Shown: piece by piece, positions 6,520-16,811 of the stretch
Layout of the letters: every line of letters starts with the position of its first letter
Numbering within the stretch: the first letter of the stretch is position 1
Source of the DNA: Nonomuraea endophytica
GTDB lineage: Bacteria > Actinomycetota > Actinomycetes > Streptosporangiales > Streptosporangiaceae
Assembly: GCF_014203235.1 (NCBI RefSeq)
Contig: NZ_JACHIN010000001.1
Location: forward strand, 1,550,001 to 1,614,000
Length of the DNA stretch: 64,000 nt
Direction: 5' to 3'
Made by a program: the position numbers and the translations under genes
Notes under the pieces: model-generated
Databases searched by the model: none
What the model was told of the DNA's origin: nothing
The model's input: only the letters and a program-made list of their open reading frames with translations

Positions 6520-9207
6520 ATGAGCCTTGCGCTTTACCGCAAGTACCGCCCCGGGACCTTCGCGGAGGTCAAGGGGCAGGATCACGTCACGGAGCCGTTG
6601 CGCCAGGCGTTGCGCATGGGCCGGATCAACCACGCGTACCTGTTCAGCGGGCCGCGCGGGTGCGGCAAGACCTCCAGTGCCCGAATCCTGGCGAGAAGCC
6701 TCAACTGCGAGAAGGGTCCGACTCCCGACCCCTGCGGTGAATGCGAGTCCTGCGTGGCGCTGGCCGCCACCGGGCCCGGCCACCTCGACGTGATCGAGAT
6801 CGACGCCGCCTCCCACGGAGGCGTGGACGACGCGCGCGACCTGCGGGAGAGGGCGTTCTTCGCCCCCGTGTCCGCGCGCTACAAGATCTACATCATCGAC
6901 GAGGCGCACATGGTGACCCGCGAGGGTTTCAACGCGCTGCTGAAACTCGTCGAAGAGCCGCCCCCGCACCTGAAGTTCATCTTCGCGACGACCGAGCCGG
7001 AAAAGGTCATCGGCACGATCAAGTCGCGTACCCACCACTATCCCTTCAGGCTGATGCCGCCCGCGACGCTCCGGGCGCTGCTGGAGGAGATCCTCAGCTC
7101 CGAGAACGTCCCCTACGAGCCCACCGCGCTGCCGCTCGTCGTGCGCGCCGGCGCGGGCTCGGCGCGTGACTCGCTGTCGATCCTCGACCAGTTGCTCGCC
7201 GGAGCCGAGGACGACGGCATCACCTACGCCAAGGCCGTCTCCCTGCTCGGCTACACCGACGGCGACCTGCTCGACGAGGTCGTCGCCGCCTTCGCCGAAC
7301 GCGACGGCGCCAAGGTCTTCGGCGCGGTCAACCGCGTCATCGAAGGCGGCCACGACCCGCGCCGCTTCGCCGCCGACCTCCTCGAACGTTTCCGCGACCT
7401 GGTCATCCTCGCCAACGTCCCCGAGGCGGCCTCCAGCGGCCTGCTCGACCGCCCCGCCGACGAACTCGAGCGCCTGGTGCTCCAGGCCGCCTCCATGGGC
7501 CCGGCCGAGCTCACCCGCGCCGCCGAGATCTTCAACGCGGGCCTCACCGAGATGCGCGGCGCCACCTCGCCGCGGTTGCTGCTGGAGCTCATGTGCGCGC
7601 GCGTGCTGCTGCCGGGCGCGACGGCGGGCGAGGAAGCGCTGCTGGCCCGCCTGGAGCGCCTGGAGCGCGGCGGCGTGGTCGCCCAGATGGCCACCCGCCC
7701 CTCTCTCTCATCTGGTACGGCAGGCGTCCCCGGTCACGCAGGCGTTGCCGGTCACCCGGTCGCCTCTGGCCAGCCTGGTGGTCAGGCAGGACCCGCTGGT
7801 GTGCCCAGCGGCGCGGGAGCGGTGTCCGGCGGTCAGGGCTCCGGTGGGGCAGGTGACGCGGGTGCTGCCGGGGCTGGCTCGGGCGGCCCAGGTGCTCATG
7901 GCGCGAGTGGGTCGGTGACTCAGGGTGGTCCCGAGGCGCAAGGTGGACCGGGCGGCGTGAGCGCCGGTGCGGCGGGTGGCGACTGGCCTGAGGCGGTGCG
8001 ACCCGGCGCCGGTGGTCCGGGCGCGCCCGGTGGTTCCGGCATGTCCGGTGGTTCCGGCATGTCCGGTGGTTCCGGCATGTCCGGTGGTTCGCCGGGCGGG
8101 TCTGGCGGATCGACAGGCGGCCCTGGCAGTTCGGCGGGCGGACCCGGCGGACCCGGCGGGTCAGGCGGGTTGGCCGGTGGACATGCAGGTGATGGCGCGG
8201 CTGGTGTGACCGCTGGTGGGGCGGGGGTCGGGGATGCCGGGGGTGTGGCGGCCGGGCAAGGGGCTGGTGGGCCTGGGGCGATTCTGTCGCAGTGGCCTGC
8301 CGTGCTGGCGGCGCTGAAGCAGCGGAGCATCGTCGTCTGGGCCAACGTCAGCACCAACGCGCAGGTCGTCGGCGTCGAGGGCAACATTGTCACGCTCGGC
8401 TTCGCCCAGGTCGGCGCGATGAAGAACTTCACCGGCGGTGGCAAGGACGCCGTCGTCGCCAGCGCGTTGGGCGACGTGCTCGGTGGCAAGTGGCGGGTGG
8501 AAGCGGTGGTCGGCGGCTCACCCGCCCCCGGTGGTCGCGGTGGCGCCCCTCAGGGCGGCCGCCCCGGTCCACAGAGCGGGAACCCAGGTCCTCAAGGTGG
8601 CAATCCGGGTCAGCAGGGCGGGAACCCAGGTCCGCAAGGGGGCAATCCGGGTCCGCAGGGCGGCAACCCGGGCCAGCAGGGGGGCAATCCGGGTTCGCAG
8701 GGGGGCAACTCGCCGAGCTCTCCTGCCACTCAGCAGGGCAACCCTGGCAACCAGCCGGCTTCCGATCAGAGCGCGCAGGGTCAGCCGGGACCCAGCACGC
8801 CTGACAACCCGCCCCAGGCGCAGGCCTCAGTAGCCACGGCCGAGGACGCCGCCGGTTCGGCCAGAGCGACCACGGACGAGTCGTGGCCCGATGCGCCGGA
8901 TGACATGAGCCCGGGTTCGCCGCCGATGCCCGATCCCGGCCAGGCGGCTGTCGCGAAGACCGGTGGTATCGCCGCGGCCCGTTCGGCGGCTCAGGCGGCG
9001 GCCCAGTCGGGGCCGCGGGCGCCCAAGCCTCGCCAGGGTGGTGCCTCCGCGTGGCCGGACGCGGTGCCGGGGCGGAGCAAGGGGGCCGACTCCGACGAGG
9101 TGGACCCGCTCAACGACGCCGACGCCGACCTCGACGCCGTGGGCGGCATGGCCCTGCTCCAGCGCGAACTCGGCGCCCAGGTCATCGGCGAGATCGACCA
9201 CACGTAA
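6520..9207 (+). CDS. dnaX: DNA polymerase III subunits gamma and tau
   Basis: Clamp-loader ATPase of the replicative polymerase, 895 aa. The AAA+ core is in residues 1-370: Walker A GPRGCGKT at about 44-51, a zinc-binding Cys cluster between about 63 and 77, Walker B IIDEAHM near 126-132, and sensor SARDSLS near 211. Beyond about 400 the protein is a long Gly/Pro/Ser-rich linker with two tandem-repeat zones (three GGSGMS units near 503-520; GGNPGPQ-type heptads near 687-728), surrounding a small ordered domain (about 587-665, WPAVLAALKQRSIVVWANVS). Start ATG 6520, just downstream of the SRP RNA. The C-terminal LLQRELGAQVIGEID matches actinobacterial DnaX ends. Confidence 0.95.
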   Translation: MSLALYRKYRPGTFAEVKGQDHVTEPLRQALRMGRINHAYLFSGPRGCGKTSSARILARSLNCEKGPTPDPCGECESCVALAATGPGHLDVIEIDAASHGGVDDARDLRERAFFAPVSARYKIYIIDEAHMVTREGFNALLKLVEEPPPHLKFIFATTEPEKVIGTIKSRTHHYPFRLMPPATLRALLEEILSSENVPYEPTALPLVVRAGAGSARDSLSILDQLLAGAEDDGITYAKAVSLLGYTDGDLLDEVVAAFAERDGAKVFGAVNRVIEGGHDPRRFAADLLERFRDLVILANVPEAASSGLLDRPADELERLVLQAASMGPAELTRAAEIFNAGLTEMRGATSPRLLLELMCARVLLPGATAGEEALLARLERLERGGVVAQMATRPSLSSGTAGVPGHAGVAGHPVASGQPGGQAGPAGVPSGAGAVSGGQGSGGAGDAGAAGAGSGGPGAHGASGSVTQGGPEAQGGPGGVSAGAAGGDWPEAVRPGAGGPGAPGGSGMSGGSGMSGGSGMSGGSPGGSGGSTGGPGSSAGGPGGPGGSGGLAGGHAGDGAAGVTAGGAGVGDAGGVAAGQGAGGPGAILSQWPAVLAALKQRSIVVWANVSTNAQVVGVEGNIVTLGFAQVGAMKNFTGGGKDAVVASALGDVLGGKWRVEAVVGGSPAPGGRGGAPQGGRPGPQSGNPGPQGGNPGQQGGNPGPQGGNPGPQGGNPGQQGGNPGSQGGNSPSSPATQQGNPGNQPASDQSAQGQPGPSTPDNPPQAQASVATAEDAAGSARATTDESWPDAPDDMSPGSPPMPDPGQAAVAKTGGIAAARSAAQAAAQSGPRAPKPRQGGASAWPDAVPGRSKGADSDEVDPLNDADADLDAVGGMALLQRELGAQVIGEIDHT
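8029..8090 (+). repeat. 18-bp tandem repeat within dnaX
   Basis: Three near-perfect copies of GGTGGTTCCGGCATGTCC (from 8029, 8047 and 8065) plus a partial fourth encode repeated GGSGMS in the disordered tau linker. The unit is a multiple of three, so expansion keeps the reading frame. Confidence 0.85.
8578..8706 (+). repeat. 21-bp collagen-like tandem repeat within dnaX
   Basis: About six 21-bp units encode GGNPGPQ or GGNPGQQ. The Gly-x-y pattern resembles bacterial collagen-like linkers. The units differ at third positions, so the array is not a very recent expansion. Confidence 0.8.
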
Positions 9208-9310
9208 CCGGCCGATCGGCCACACGTCACCGGCTAGGGACCGACCGCGCGTATCCGGCCAATCGGCCATACGTCACCTGTCCGGGATCGACCGCACGTC
9301 ACCTGGCCAA
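9193..9310 (+). repeat. Degenerate 21-25 bp repeats at the dnaX 3' end
   Basis: Five loosely repeated units share a core like ATCGRCCACACGTCACC followed by GGC or TGG. The first covers the dnaX stop codon; the others fill the 111-bp gap to the next gene. They may act as a transcription-end structure or as a protein-binding array. No coding potential is seen. Confidence 0.55.
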
Positions 9311-9318
9311 TCCGCCGG

Positions 9319-10752
9319 TCAGGGGGAGCGTAGGCGGATTCTGGCGGTTATGGCTCGGGGGTCGGTGGTGGGCAGGGTGGTGCTGAGCCGTTCCAGGATC
9401 TGCATGTCGTCGCGGCCGTTCGCCGTCTGGGCGTAGATCCACAGGTCTTCAGGGGAGCCGCTGCGGAGCAGGCTCGCGCGTACCTGGACTTCGAGCTCGT
9501 CTCGGGCTCGGCGTAGTTCGGGGGACTCTGAGCGTGGCAGCAATGGGCCGGGGTAGGCGCGGGCCACGGCTGAGGGGTCGCCGGAGGCCAGGAGGCTGCG
9601 CAGTTCGACGAAGTCGGCTTCCACGGGCGAGGTCAGCCGGTACGGCTTCGCGCCGACGGTGTCCCCGAGCTGGGAGCGGAGCCGGTGGATCTCGGCGCGG
9701 ATGGTGACCGGGTTGCCGGCGTCGCCGTACAGGTAGAAGCAGAGTTGTTCGGCCGTCAGGCCGCGGGGGTGGAGCGCGAGCAGGGCGAGGATCTCGGCGT
9801 GGCGCAACGACAGCGCGATGTGCCGGCCGCCCAGGCGGGCGGTGGGCTGGCCTTCGCCGAGGAAGGTGAGCTGGAGCGTGGGCGGCGCGCTCTCCGTGGT
9901 GACGCGCAGGAGGTAGCCGTCGTGGAAGGGTTCGAGGAGTACGGCGCGGCCGCTGGGGAGGACGTAACGGCTGCCCGCGGCGGGGCGGGCGATGCGCTCG
10001 CCGAGCAGGCCGCCGGGGTCGCCGGCGATGACCCGGCCGGTGGCGGTGACCAGGATGCCGGCGTGGTCGCGCAGCCCGTCGAAGCGGCGGCGCAGGCGCT
10101 CGTCGCGCTCGTACATGCGGACGGTGAGCTGTGACTCGGCGAGCTTGGCGGTGGCGGTCACCAGGGCGACGGTGGCGGGGTGGAGGCTGGGGGCGGTGCC
10201 GCTGATGTCGACGATGCCGAGCACCTCGTCGGTGTCGGGGTCGACGATCGGAGCGGCGCTGCAGGACCAGACGTGCAGGACCCGCATCAGGTGTTCTTCG
10301 GAGTAGACGTGCACGGGCGTGCGGTCGGCGAGTGCGGTGCCGATGCCGTTGGTGCCCACGCTGCCCTCGGACCACTTGTGCCCGTCGGCGAGGCCCACGC
10401 GGTCGCCGCGGCGCATCATCGTGCGGTTGCCATCGCGCCAGAGGATGTTGCCATCACCGTCGGTGATGATGGCGACGTGCCCGCTGGCGTCGGCCATGGT
10501 GGTGAGCGTGCCGGCCAGGAGCGGCAGCAGCGGTTGCAGCGGGTGCGACTCGCGCACGTCGTTGATGCGGGACACGTCGTAGACGAGCGGCGCGGCGGTG
10601 TTCTCCGGATCGACGCCGGCTTGGATGGATCGCTCCCAGGACGCCGAGATGAGCCGGCGTGGAGCGCCCTCCGGCAAGGTGGCGCCCGTCCATGCGGCTT
10701 CATGGGCCCCGCGCAGTTTGCGGGAGTACGCATCGAGACTGGCGTAACTCAT
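9319..10752 (-). CDS. GAF-domain transcriptional regulator (AcoR-like, no sigma-54 domain)
   Basis: A 477-aa regulator of the actinobacterial type that controls alcohol/aldehyde metabolism genes (family knowledge; no such target is present here). An N-terminal leader (1-60) is followed by a GAF domain (about 75-205) with NGIGTALADRTPVHVYSEEH and WSCSAAPIVDPDT, characteristic of AcoR-like sensors. The sigma-54 AAA module is absent. The C-terminal part (about 300-385) is a winged-helix-like segment with SLRHAEILALLALHPRGLTAEQL. ATG 10752 is preferred over TTG 10764 because GGAG lies at a proper distance upstream. Downstream are the dnaX-end repeats. Confidence 0.8.
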   Translation of the reverse strand: MSYASLDAYSRKLRGAHEAAWTGATLPEGAPRRLISASWERSIQAGVDPENTAAPLVYDVSRINDVRESHPLQPLLPLLAGTLTTMADASGHVAIITDGDGNILWRDGNRTMMRRGDRVGLADGHKWSEGSVGTNGIGTALADRTPVHVYSEEHLMRVLHVWSCSAAPIVDPDTDEVLGIVDISGTAPSLHPATVALVTATAKLAESQLTVRMYERDERLRRRFDGLRDHAGILVTATGRVIAGDPGGLLGERIARPAAGSRYVLPSGRAVLLEPFHDGYLLRVTTESAPPTLQLTFLGEGQPTARLGGRHIALSLRHAEILALLALHPRGLTAEQLCFYLYGDAGNPVTIRAEIHRLRSQLGDTVGAKPYRLTSPVEADFVELRSLLASGDPSAVARAYPGPLLPRSESPELRRARDELEVQVRASLLRSGSPEDLWIYAQTANGRDDMQILERLSTTLPTTDPRAITARIRLRSP

Positions 10753-11067
10753 CGGCCACTCCAAGTAGTCAACCCCTATGAATCACCCTCGCGGTCAAGG
10801 GTTCCCAGCGCAAGCCGTTCGGGGGATTGCGCAGGGTGATTGAACGATCGCAACCTGTGTGCAACGTTGCCGCCGCTAGCGTCCTCCACTGAAACGTCGG
10901 CGTGGTGCGGCCGCTCCGGTCGGCGTGCTGGCCGGGTCCCGGACGCTGGAGGGGGGCCGGGACCCGGCCATCAAACGGAAACACCTGCTCTCCGCAGTGC
11001 GGGACTGCGCCCAAACACCGTAGGCTCGTGGCAGTCAACGACGCGGAGCCATGAGGAGCGCACGAAG
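10753..11067 (+). other. Intergenic region between GAF regulator and ybaB
   Basis: This 315-bp divergent promoter region has no gene that I can support. It holds a perfect GCAACGTTGC palindrome (10861-10870), possibly a binding site of the divergent GAF regulator, and a 13-bp perfect hairpin (10930-10942 with 10957-10969, 14-nt loop). A GAGGAG sequence at 11053 precedes ybaB. Confidence 0.6.
10930..10969. terminator. Strong hairpin, possible terminator or attenuator
   Basis: GGCCGGGTCCCGG (10930-10942) pairs perfectly with CCGGGACCCGGCC (10957-10969). There is no T-tract on either side, so it may be an intrinsic terminator of actinobacterial type or a 5'-leader structure of the ybaB-recR transcript. 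Confidence 0.4.
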
Positions 11068-11418
11068 GTGAATCCAGGGGATGTCAACCTGCAGCAGCTG
11101 CTGGAGCAGGCACAGCTCATGCAGCAGCAGCTCGCGAGCGCCCAACAGGAGCTCAACGAGGCGCAGGTCGAGGGCTCGGCGGGTGGCGGCATGGTCACCG
11201 CCGTGGTCAACGGGGCTCGTGAGCTGCTCGAACTGAAGATCGACCCGGGCGTCATCGACGCCGGCGACGCGCAGGACACCGCGGACACGATCGCGGACCT
11301 GGTGATCGCCGCCGTCCGCGACGCCTTCCGCGCGGCCGACGAGCTGCAGCAGGAGAAGCTCGGCCCGCTGGCCCAGGGACTGGGCGGCGGCGGTCTCGGA
11401 CAGTTGCCGGGGTTCTAG
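11068..11418 (+). CDS. YbaB/EbfC nucleoid-associated protein
   Basis: A 116-aa small DNA-binding protein of the YbaB/EbfC family, almost always encoded between dnaX and recR. N-terminal coiled helix (LQQLLEQAQLMQQQLASAQ), central VEGSAGGGMVTAVVNGARELLELKIDP, which is the family core strand region, and a Gly-rich tail. Start GTG 11068 is chosen because the family begins just before the Gln-rich helix. The stop is 3 bp before recR, so they form an operon. Confidence 0.92.
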   Translation: MNPGDVNLQQLLEQAQLMQQQLASAQQELNEAQVEGSAGGGMVTAVVNGARELLELKIDPGVIDAGDAQDTADTIADLVIAAVRDAFRAADELQQEKLGPLAQGLGGGGLGQLPGF

Positions 11419-11421
11419 GCC

Positions 11422-12021
11422 ATGTACGAAGGGGTCGTCCAGAACCTGATCGACGAGCTCGGGCTGCTGCCCGGCGTCGGTCCCAAAAGCGCGCAGCGGA
11501 TCGCCTTCCACCTGCTCGCGGCCGATCCCGCAGACGTGAAGCGGCTGGCGCACGCCTTGCTCGAGGTCAAGGAGAAGGTGCGCTTCTGCAGTACGTGCGG
11601 CAACGTCGCCGCGGAGCAAGAGTGCCGAATCTGCCGTGATCCCCGCCGGGACACCCACGTGATCTGCGTGGTGGAGGAGTCCAAGGACGTCGTCGCGATC
11701 GAGAAGACGCGCGAGTTCCGCGGCACCTATCACGTGCTGGGCGGCGCGATCAGCCCGATCGACGGGGTGGGTCCCGACGATCTGCGCATCCGTGAGCTCA
11801 TGACGCGCCTGGCCGACGGCCGGGTGACCGAGCTCATCCTCGCCACCGACCCCAACCTCGAGGGGGAGGCGACGGCGACCTACCTCGCCCGTCTGGTCAA
11901 GCCGATGGGCATCAAGGTGACACGACTGGCCAGCGGTCTGCCTGTGGGCGGTGATCTCGAGTACGCCGACGAGGTCACCTTGGGCCGCGCGTTCGAAGGA
12001 CGGAGGCTGCTGGATGTCTGA
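11422..12021 (+). CDS. recR: Recombination mediator RecR
   Basis: A 199-aa RecFOR-pathway protein that helps load RecA on gapped DNA. Helix-hairpin-helix [18 protein letters not shown] (residues 13-30), a four-Cys zinc finger [16 protein letters not shown] (54-69), and a Toprim domain from about 77 ([17 protein letters not shown], then [10 protein letters not shown]). Length is exactly typical. The stop overlaps the ATG of the DUF5063 gene by 8 bp, implying translational coupling. Confidence 0.96.
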   Translation: MYEGVVQNLIDELGLLPGVGPKSAQRIAFHLLAADPADVKRLAHALLEVKEKVRFCSTCGNVAAEQECRICRDPRRDTHVICVVEESKDVVAIEKTREFRGTYHVLGGAISPIDGVGPDDLRIRELMTRLADGRVTELILATDPNLEGEATATYLARLVKPMGIKVTRLASGLPVGGDLEYADEVTLGRAFEGRRLLDV

Positions 12022-12544
12022 CCAGTGGAGCGCTCTCGCTGATGAGATCGCTGGACACGCACAGAACTACGTCGACGGCCTGACCAGGGTCGCGGGCGGC
12101 GAGGGCGGCGACGGCATCTGGTCGTTGCTGCTGGTCGAGGTGGCGCAGGTGAGCCTCGCGGGCGCGAAGCTGGGGGCCAGCCAGGACGTGATCCTGTCCG
12201 GCAACTGGGAGCCGCCGCTGAGCGAGGACCCGGACATCGACGGCGTGCGCACCGCGCTGGCCGAACTGCTGGGCGCGGTCGACGACTACGCCGAGGTGTT
12301 CGATCCTTACAAGGACACGGCGGTCACGCCGTACCGGCTCTCGGACGATCTGACCGCGGTCGCGGCCGACCTGATCCACGGGCTGCGGCACTTCGAGGCG
12401 GGCCGCCCGCACGAGGCGCTGTGGTGGTGGCAATACTCGTACTTCAACACCTGGGGCAACCACGCGGGCGCGGCCATGCGCGCACTTCAGGCGCTCGCCG
12501 CGCACACGCGACTGGACGTGGCGGAAGAGGCCCTGTCCACATAG
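12014..12544 (+). CDS. DUF5063 domain-containing protein
   Basis: A 176-aa cytoplasmic protein of the DUF5063 family, which actinomycetes often encode directly after recR. Largely helical and acidic, with a conserved aromatic segment [19 protein letters not shown] near residues 136-154. Function unknown; the constant position suggests a link with RecR or DNA repair, but that is inference. ATG 12014 overlaps the recR end. Its stop lies inside a 14-bp tandem duplication (12533-12560). Confidence 0.85.
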   Translation: MSDQWSALADEIAGHAQNYVDGLTRVAGGEGGDGIWSLLLVEVAQVSLAGAKLGASQDVILSGNWEPPLSEDPDIDGVRTALAELLGAVDDYAEVFDPYKDTAVTPYRLSDDLTAVAADLIHGLRHFEAGRPHEALWWWQYSYFNTWGNHAGAAMRALQALAAHTRLDVAEEALST

Positions 12545-12555
12545 TCCTGTCCACA
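12533..12555 (+). repeat. Tandem CTGTCCACA (DnaA-box-like) pair
   Basis: CTGTCCACA occurs at 12533-12541 and 12547-12555, same strand, 14 bp apart, in a tandem duplicated CTGTCCACATAGTC. Actinobacterial DnaA boxes are TTGTCCACA, so each differs at one position. The first copy includes the end of the DUF5063 gene. Confidence 0.4.
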
Positions 12556-12630
12556 TAGTGGTCCGGGCCAGCGGTGTCACGGAGGCTCGTCGGTAGACTG
12601 GCAGCTCACAGTCCAGACCGGGAGACTCTC

Positions 12631-13916
<1,286 letters not shown>

Positions 13917-13920
<4 letters not shown>

Positions 13921-14975
13921 GCAGGCCTAATCTCGCACTCGTGGGCGCGACGGGTGCGGTTGGCACCGTCATGCGCGACATCGTCTCCAACCGGGCGGAC
14001 ATCTGGGGCGAGATTCGCCTCGTGGCCTCCCCGCGCAGCGCCGGAAAGGTGCTGAAGGTCCGTGGCGAGGACGTCGTCGTCCAGGCGCTGGTGCCCGAGG
14101 TCTTCGACGGCATCGACATTGCCATCTTCGACGTGCCCGACGAGGTGTCGGCCGAATGGGTGCCGGTCGCGGCCGAGCGCGGCGCGATCGCGATCGACAA
14201 GTCCGGCACGTTCCGCATGCACGCGGACGTCCCGCTCGTCGTCCCCGAGGTGAACCCCCTCGACGCCCGTCAGCGGCCGCGCAACATCATCTCCACCCCC
14301 AACTGCACCACGCTGTCGATGATGGCCGCGATGGGCGCCCTGCACGCCGAGTACGGCCTGCAGGAGCTTGTCGTCGCCTCCTACCAGGCGGTGTCCGGCG
14401 CGGGGGTGGCGGGTTCGGCCCGTCTCTACGACGAGGTCGAGGCGCTGGCCGGTGACCGCAACGTCGGCCAGGTGGCCGGTGACGTCCGCCAGATCCTCGA
14501 CAAGAAGCTGCCCGCCGACTCGCCGTTCCCGGCGCCGATCGCGTTCAACGTGGTGCCGTGGGCGGGCTCGCTCAAGGAGGACGGCTGGGCTTCCGAGGAG
14601 CTCAAGCTGCGCAACGAGTCCCGCAAGATCCTCGGCATCCCCGAGCTGAAGGTCTCCGCGACCTGCGTGCGGGTGCCGGTGGTCACGACGCACTCGCTGG
14701 CGGTGCACGCGCGCTTCGAGCGCCCAGTGACGGTGGCTGACGCGCACCGGGTGCTCACCGCGGCGCCGACGGTGGTGCTGGTGGACGACCCGGCCAACGG
14801 TGTGTGGCCGACGCCGCTTGAGGTGGTCGGCACGGATCCCACCTATGTGGGACGGGTCCGGCAGGCGATCGACTTCCCCAACACGCTGGACCTGTTCGTC
14901 TGCGGCGACAACCTGCGCAAGGGGGCGGCTCTCAATGCCGCCGAGATCGCTGAGCTGGTTGCTGCTGAGCTCTGA
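13917..14975 (+). CDS. asd: Aspartate-semialdehyde dehydrogenase
   Basis: A 352-aa NADP-dependent enzyme reducing aspartyl phosphate to the semialdehyde. N-terminal Rossmann motif [12 protein letters not shown] (residues 7-18), catalytic Cys in [11 protein letters not shown] at about 126, SYQAVSGAG near 158, and a His-containing segment [19 protein letters not shown] near 250 matching the substrate-binding region. Starts within the last codons of ask (ATGA overlap). Length is normal. Confidence 0.96.
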
Positions 14976-15359
14976 TTTTTCGTTACGGCGAGGCCGCCGG
15001 ATCCGCCTCCGTCCGGCGTGGGTCGCCCCCGGTCATCGGGCGCTTCTCACGTCGGACGTGGTCCTCGCCGTCACAAGGCCCTCTTGACCGGGTTCTACGG
15101 CTCCCCGCCGTGCGCGTTGCGCCGGGCTCGGCCGTGTGGGTGCTCGCCGTACCGGCGCCGAAAAGCGGCGGAGGGCAGGTGCCTCGGTCGGTCCGCGTGT
15201 GACAAGCGTCGGTGGTTTGGGCACAGGCTGCCCTACTGGCGTCGGGTGCGGTTGGGTGGGCCTGGCCCGGCACGGGACCCTTTTGGGCGGCCTACAGCGC
15301 GGTTGGGCGCCTGGCGCGGGTCTGGTGCGTGCCGGCTGCGGGGCCGGGCCTCGGGGTCC
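14976..15359 (+). other. Intergenic region after asd
   Basis: 384 bp with no supported gene. A hairpin CGCCGGA (14995-15001)/TCCGGCG (15012-15018), just after the asd stop, is a likely asd terminator; TTTTT precedes it rather than follows it. The rest is GC-rich, has no homology that I recognise, and the open frames in it lack actinobacterial codon bias. Confidence 0.6.
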
Positions 15360-15986
15360 TCAGCGGAACAGGATGTCCCAGTGGTCGGACTCCTTGGCGA
15401 AGACGGTGCCGTCTGAGGAACGGTACAGGGGCGAGCCGTCGCTGCGGGTGCCCACGCGGGTGTGGCTGGTGGCGATGTGCCGGTCGACGCATGGGCTCAA
15501 GGAGATGTCCAGCTTGTAGCCGTGCTCGTGGCTGTAGCGGCCGGGCATGTGGCCCGCCTCGGTGCCGCCGGTCACCATGATCTTGCAGCCGCTGTCCCGC
15601 TTCAGCTCGATGATCTTGGCGATCGTGGCCGTGCGGACGGAGTCCAGCGAGGTGCAATACCTCAGCCGCCGGTTGGCGCAGCCGCCCGTCGACTTCCAGC
15701 GCAGGCCCGCGTTTCTGAGGCGGCCCACTGCCGTGGTGTGTGAGATGCGTACGGCGGCCTGCCGGGTCTTGACCCGCTTCAGGTCCACCTTGGGGGGGTC
15801 GGCCGTCGTGAACCAGTGTCCGGTTTGGATGCCTCCTTCGATCGCGTACGTGCGCGTTACCGGTGGCGGCGACTTCCGTGCTTCTCCTGTCGAAGCAGCG
15901 GATGCGGCCGATGCCAATGCGATTATCGAGATCTCAAGGCCGAGGAGTGCGACTACCATCAGCCGCACCTTGCCACGTATCCACAT
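15360..15986 (-). CDS. Secreted protein with peptidase M15 (DD-peptidase)-like fold
   Basis: A 208-aa exported protein. Residues 1-32 form a signal peptide (MWIRGKVRLMVV, LGLEISIIALASAASA). The C-terminal half has the order TGGTEAGHM, SHEHGYKLDIS and SDHWDILF, matching the zinc-binding H-x(5,6)-D...H-W layout of M15/hedgehog-type peptidases, so it may cut peptide stems of the wall. Four Cys could make disulfides. I chose ATG 15986 because it begins an ideal signal peptide; a GTG at 16037 would add 17 residues. The activity is inferred from motifs only. Confidence 0.7.
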   Translation of the reverse strand: MWIRGKVRLMVVALLGLEISIIALASAASAASTGEARKSPPPVTRTYAIEGGIQTGHWFTTADPPKVDLKRVKTRQAAVRISHTTAVGRLRNAGLRWKSTGGCANRRLRYCTSLDSVRTATIAKIIELKRDSGCKIMVTGGTEAGHMPGRYSHEHGYKLDISLSPCVDRHIATSHTRVGTRSDGSPLYRSSDGTVFAKESDHWDILFR

Positions 15987-16142
15987 GTCGATGCTCTTTT
16001 CGCGGAATAGCCCTCCCGCCAGAAACATCAATCCCACGCTTCACACCAGATGACCCCTTCCTCAGAGCGATCTTTGCCTTGTGGCGGCGATCACCGTGCG
16101 GCTTCATGACCTACAGCCGGTCTTGCCCGTAAAGTGACGAGG

Positions 16143-16811
16143 GTGTCCGAACCCCGAAACCGAGGATCGGAGAGCACCCGAGAGGTCATCGTCGAGACGG
16201 CCTTGAGACTGTTTCGGGAGCGCGGCTTCGATGCGACGACGATGCGGGCAATCGCGGCCGAGGCCGGGGTATCCGTAGGTAACGCCTACTACTACTTCGC
16301 GAGCAAGGAGGCGTTGATCCAGGCCTACTACGACCGCGCCCAGACGGAGCACGAGGAGGCCTGCCGAGAGCTGCTCGCGACGGAGCGCTCGTTCGCGGCC
16401 CGGCTGAGCGGCGTGCTCGGGGAGTGGGTACGCGTCTCGGAGCCGTACCACGAGTTCGCGGTGAAGTTCTTCAAGCACGCGGCGGAGCCGACGAACCCGC
16501 TCAGCCCGTTCAGCGCCCAGTCCTCTCCCGCCAGGGAGGCCGGCATCGCGATCTACCGGCAGGTGGTCGAGGGCTCGCGGGACAAGATGGACTCCGAGCT
16601 GCGTGAGGAACTGCCCGAGCTGCTGTGGCTGCTGTCGATGGGCATGGTGCTGTTCTGGGTGCACGACACCTCACCGGGGTGCCAGCGCACCTACCGGCTG
16701 ATCGAGGTGACGGTGCCGCTCGTGGACCGGCTCGTGGGCCTGTCCCATCTGCCCGGACTGCGGGGGATCACGAAGGACTTCATCGGGGCCGTGCATGAGC
16801 TGCGGGCTTGA
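16143..16811 (+). CDS. TetR-family transcriptional regulator
   Basis: A 222-aa repressor with an N-terminal TetR HTH: STREVIVETALRLFRERGF, then TTMRAIAAEAGVSVGNAYYYF, ending at SKEALI. The C-terminal ligand domain is not classifiable. Start GTG 16143 is preferred over GTG 16134 because TAAAGT (16130-16135) lies 7 nt before it with ATGACC 18 bp further up, a leaderless promoter. The probable target is the LLM oxidoreductase downstream, which carries a CATACC-N8-GGTATG operator. Confidence 0.85.
   Translation: MSEPRNRGSESTREVIVETALRLFRERGFDATTMRAIAAEAGVSVGNAYYYFASKEALIQAYYDRAQTEHEEACRELLATERSFAARLSGVLGEWVRVSEPYHEFAVKFFKHAAEPTNPLSPFSAQSSPAREAGIAIYRQVVEGSRDKMDSELREELPELLWLLSMGMVLFWVHDTSPGCQRTYRLIEVTVPLVDRLVGLSHLPGLRGITKDFIGAVHELRA

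Noticed and set aside
6520..9207. Programmed frameshift making gamma from dnaX
   Set aside because: No A-rich slippery sequence is visible near the end of the AAA core; only full-length tau is supported.
14976..15359. Small open frames after asd
   Set aside because: Overlapping Arg/Cys-rich frames on both strands without ribosome-binding sites or family similarity.
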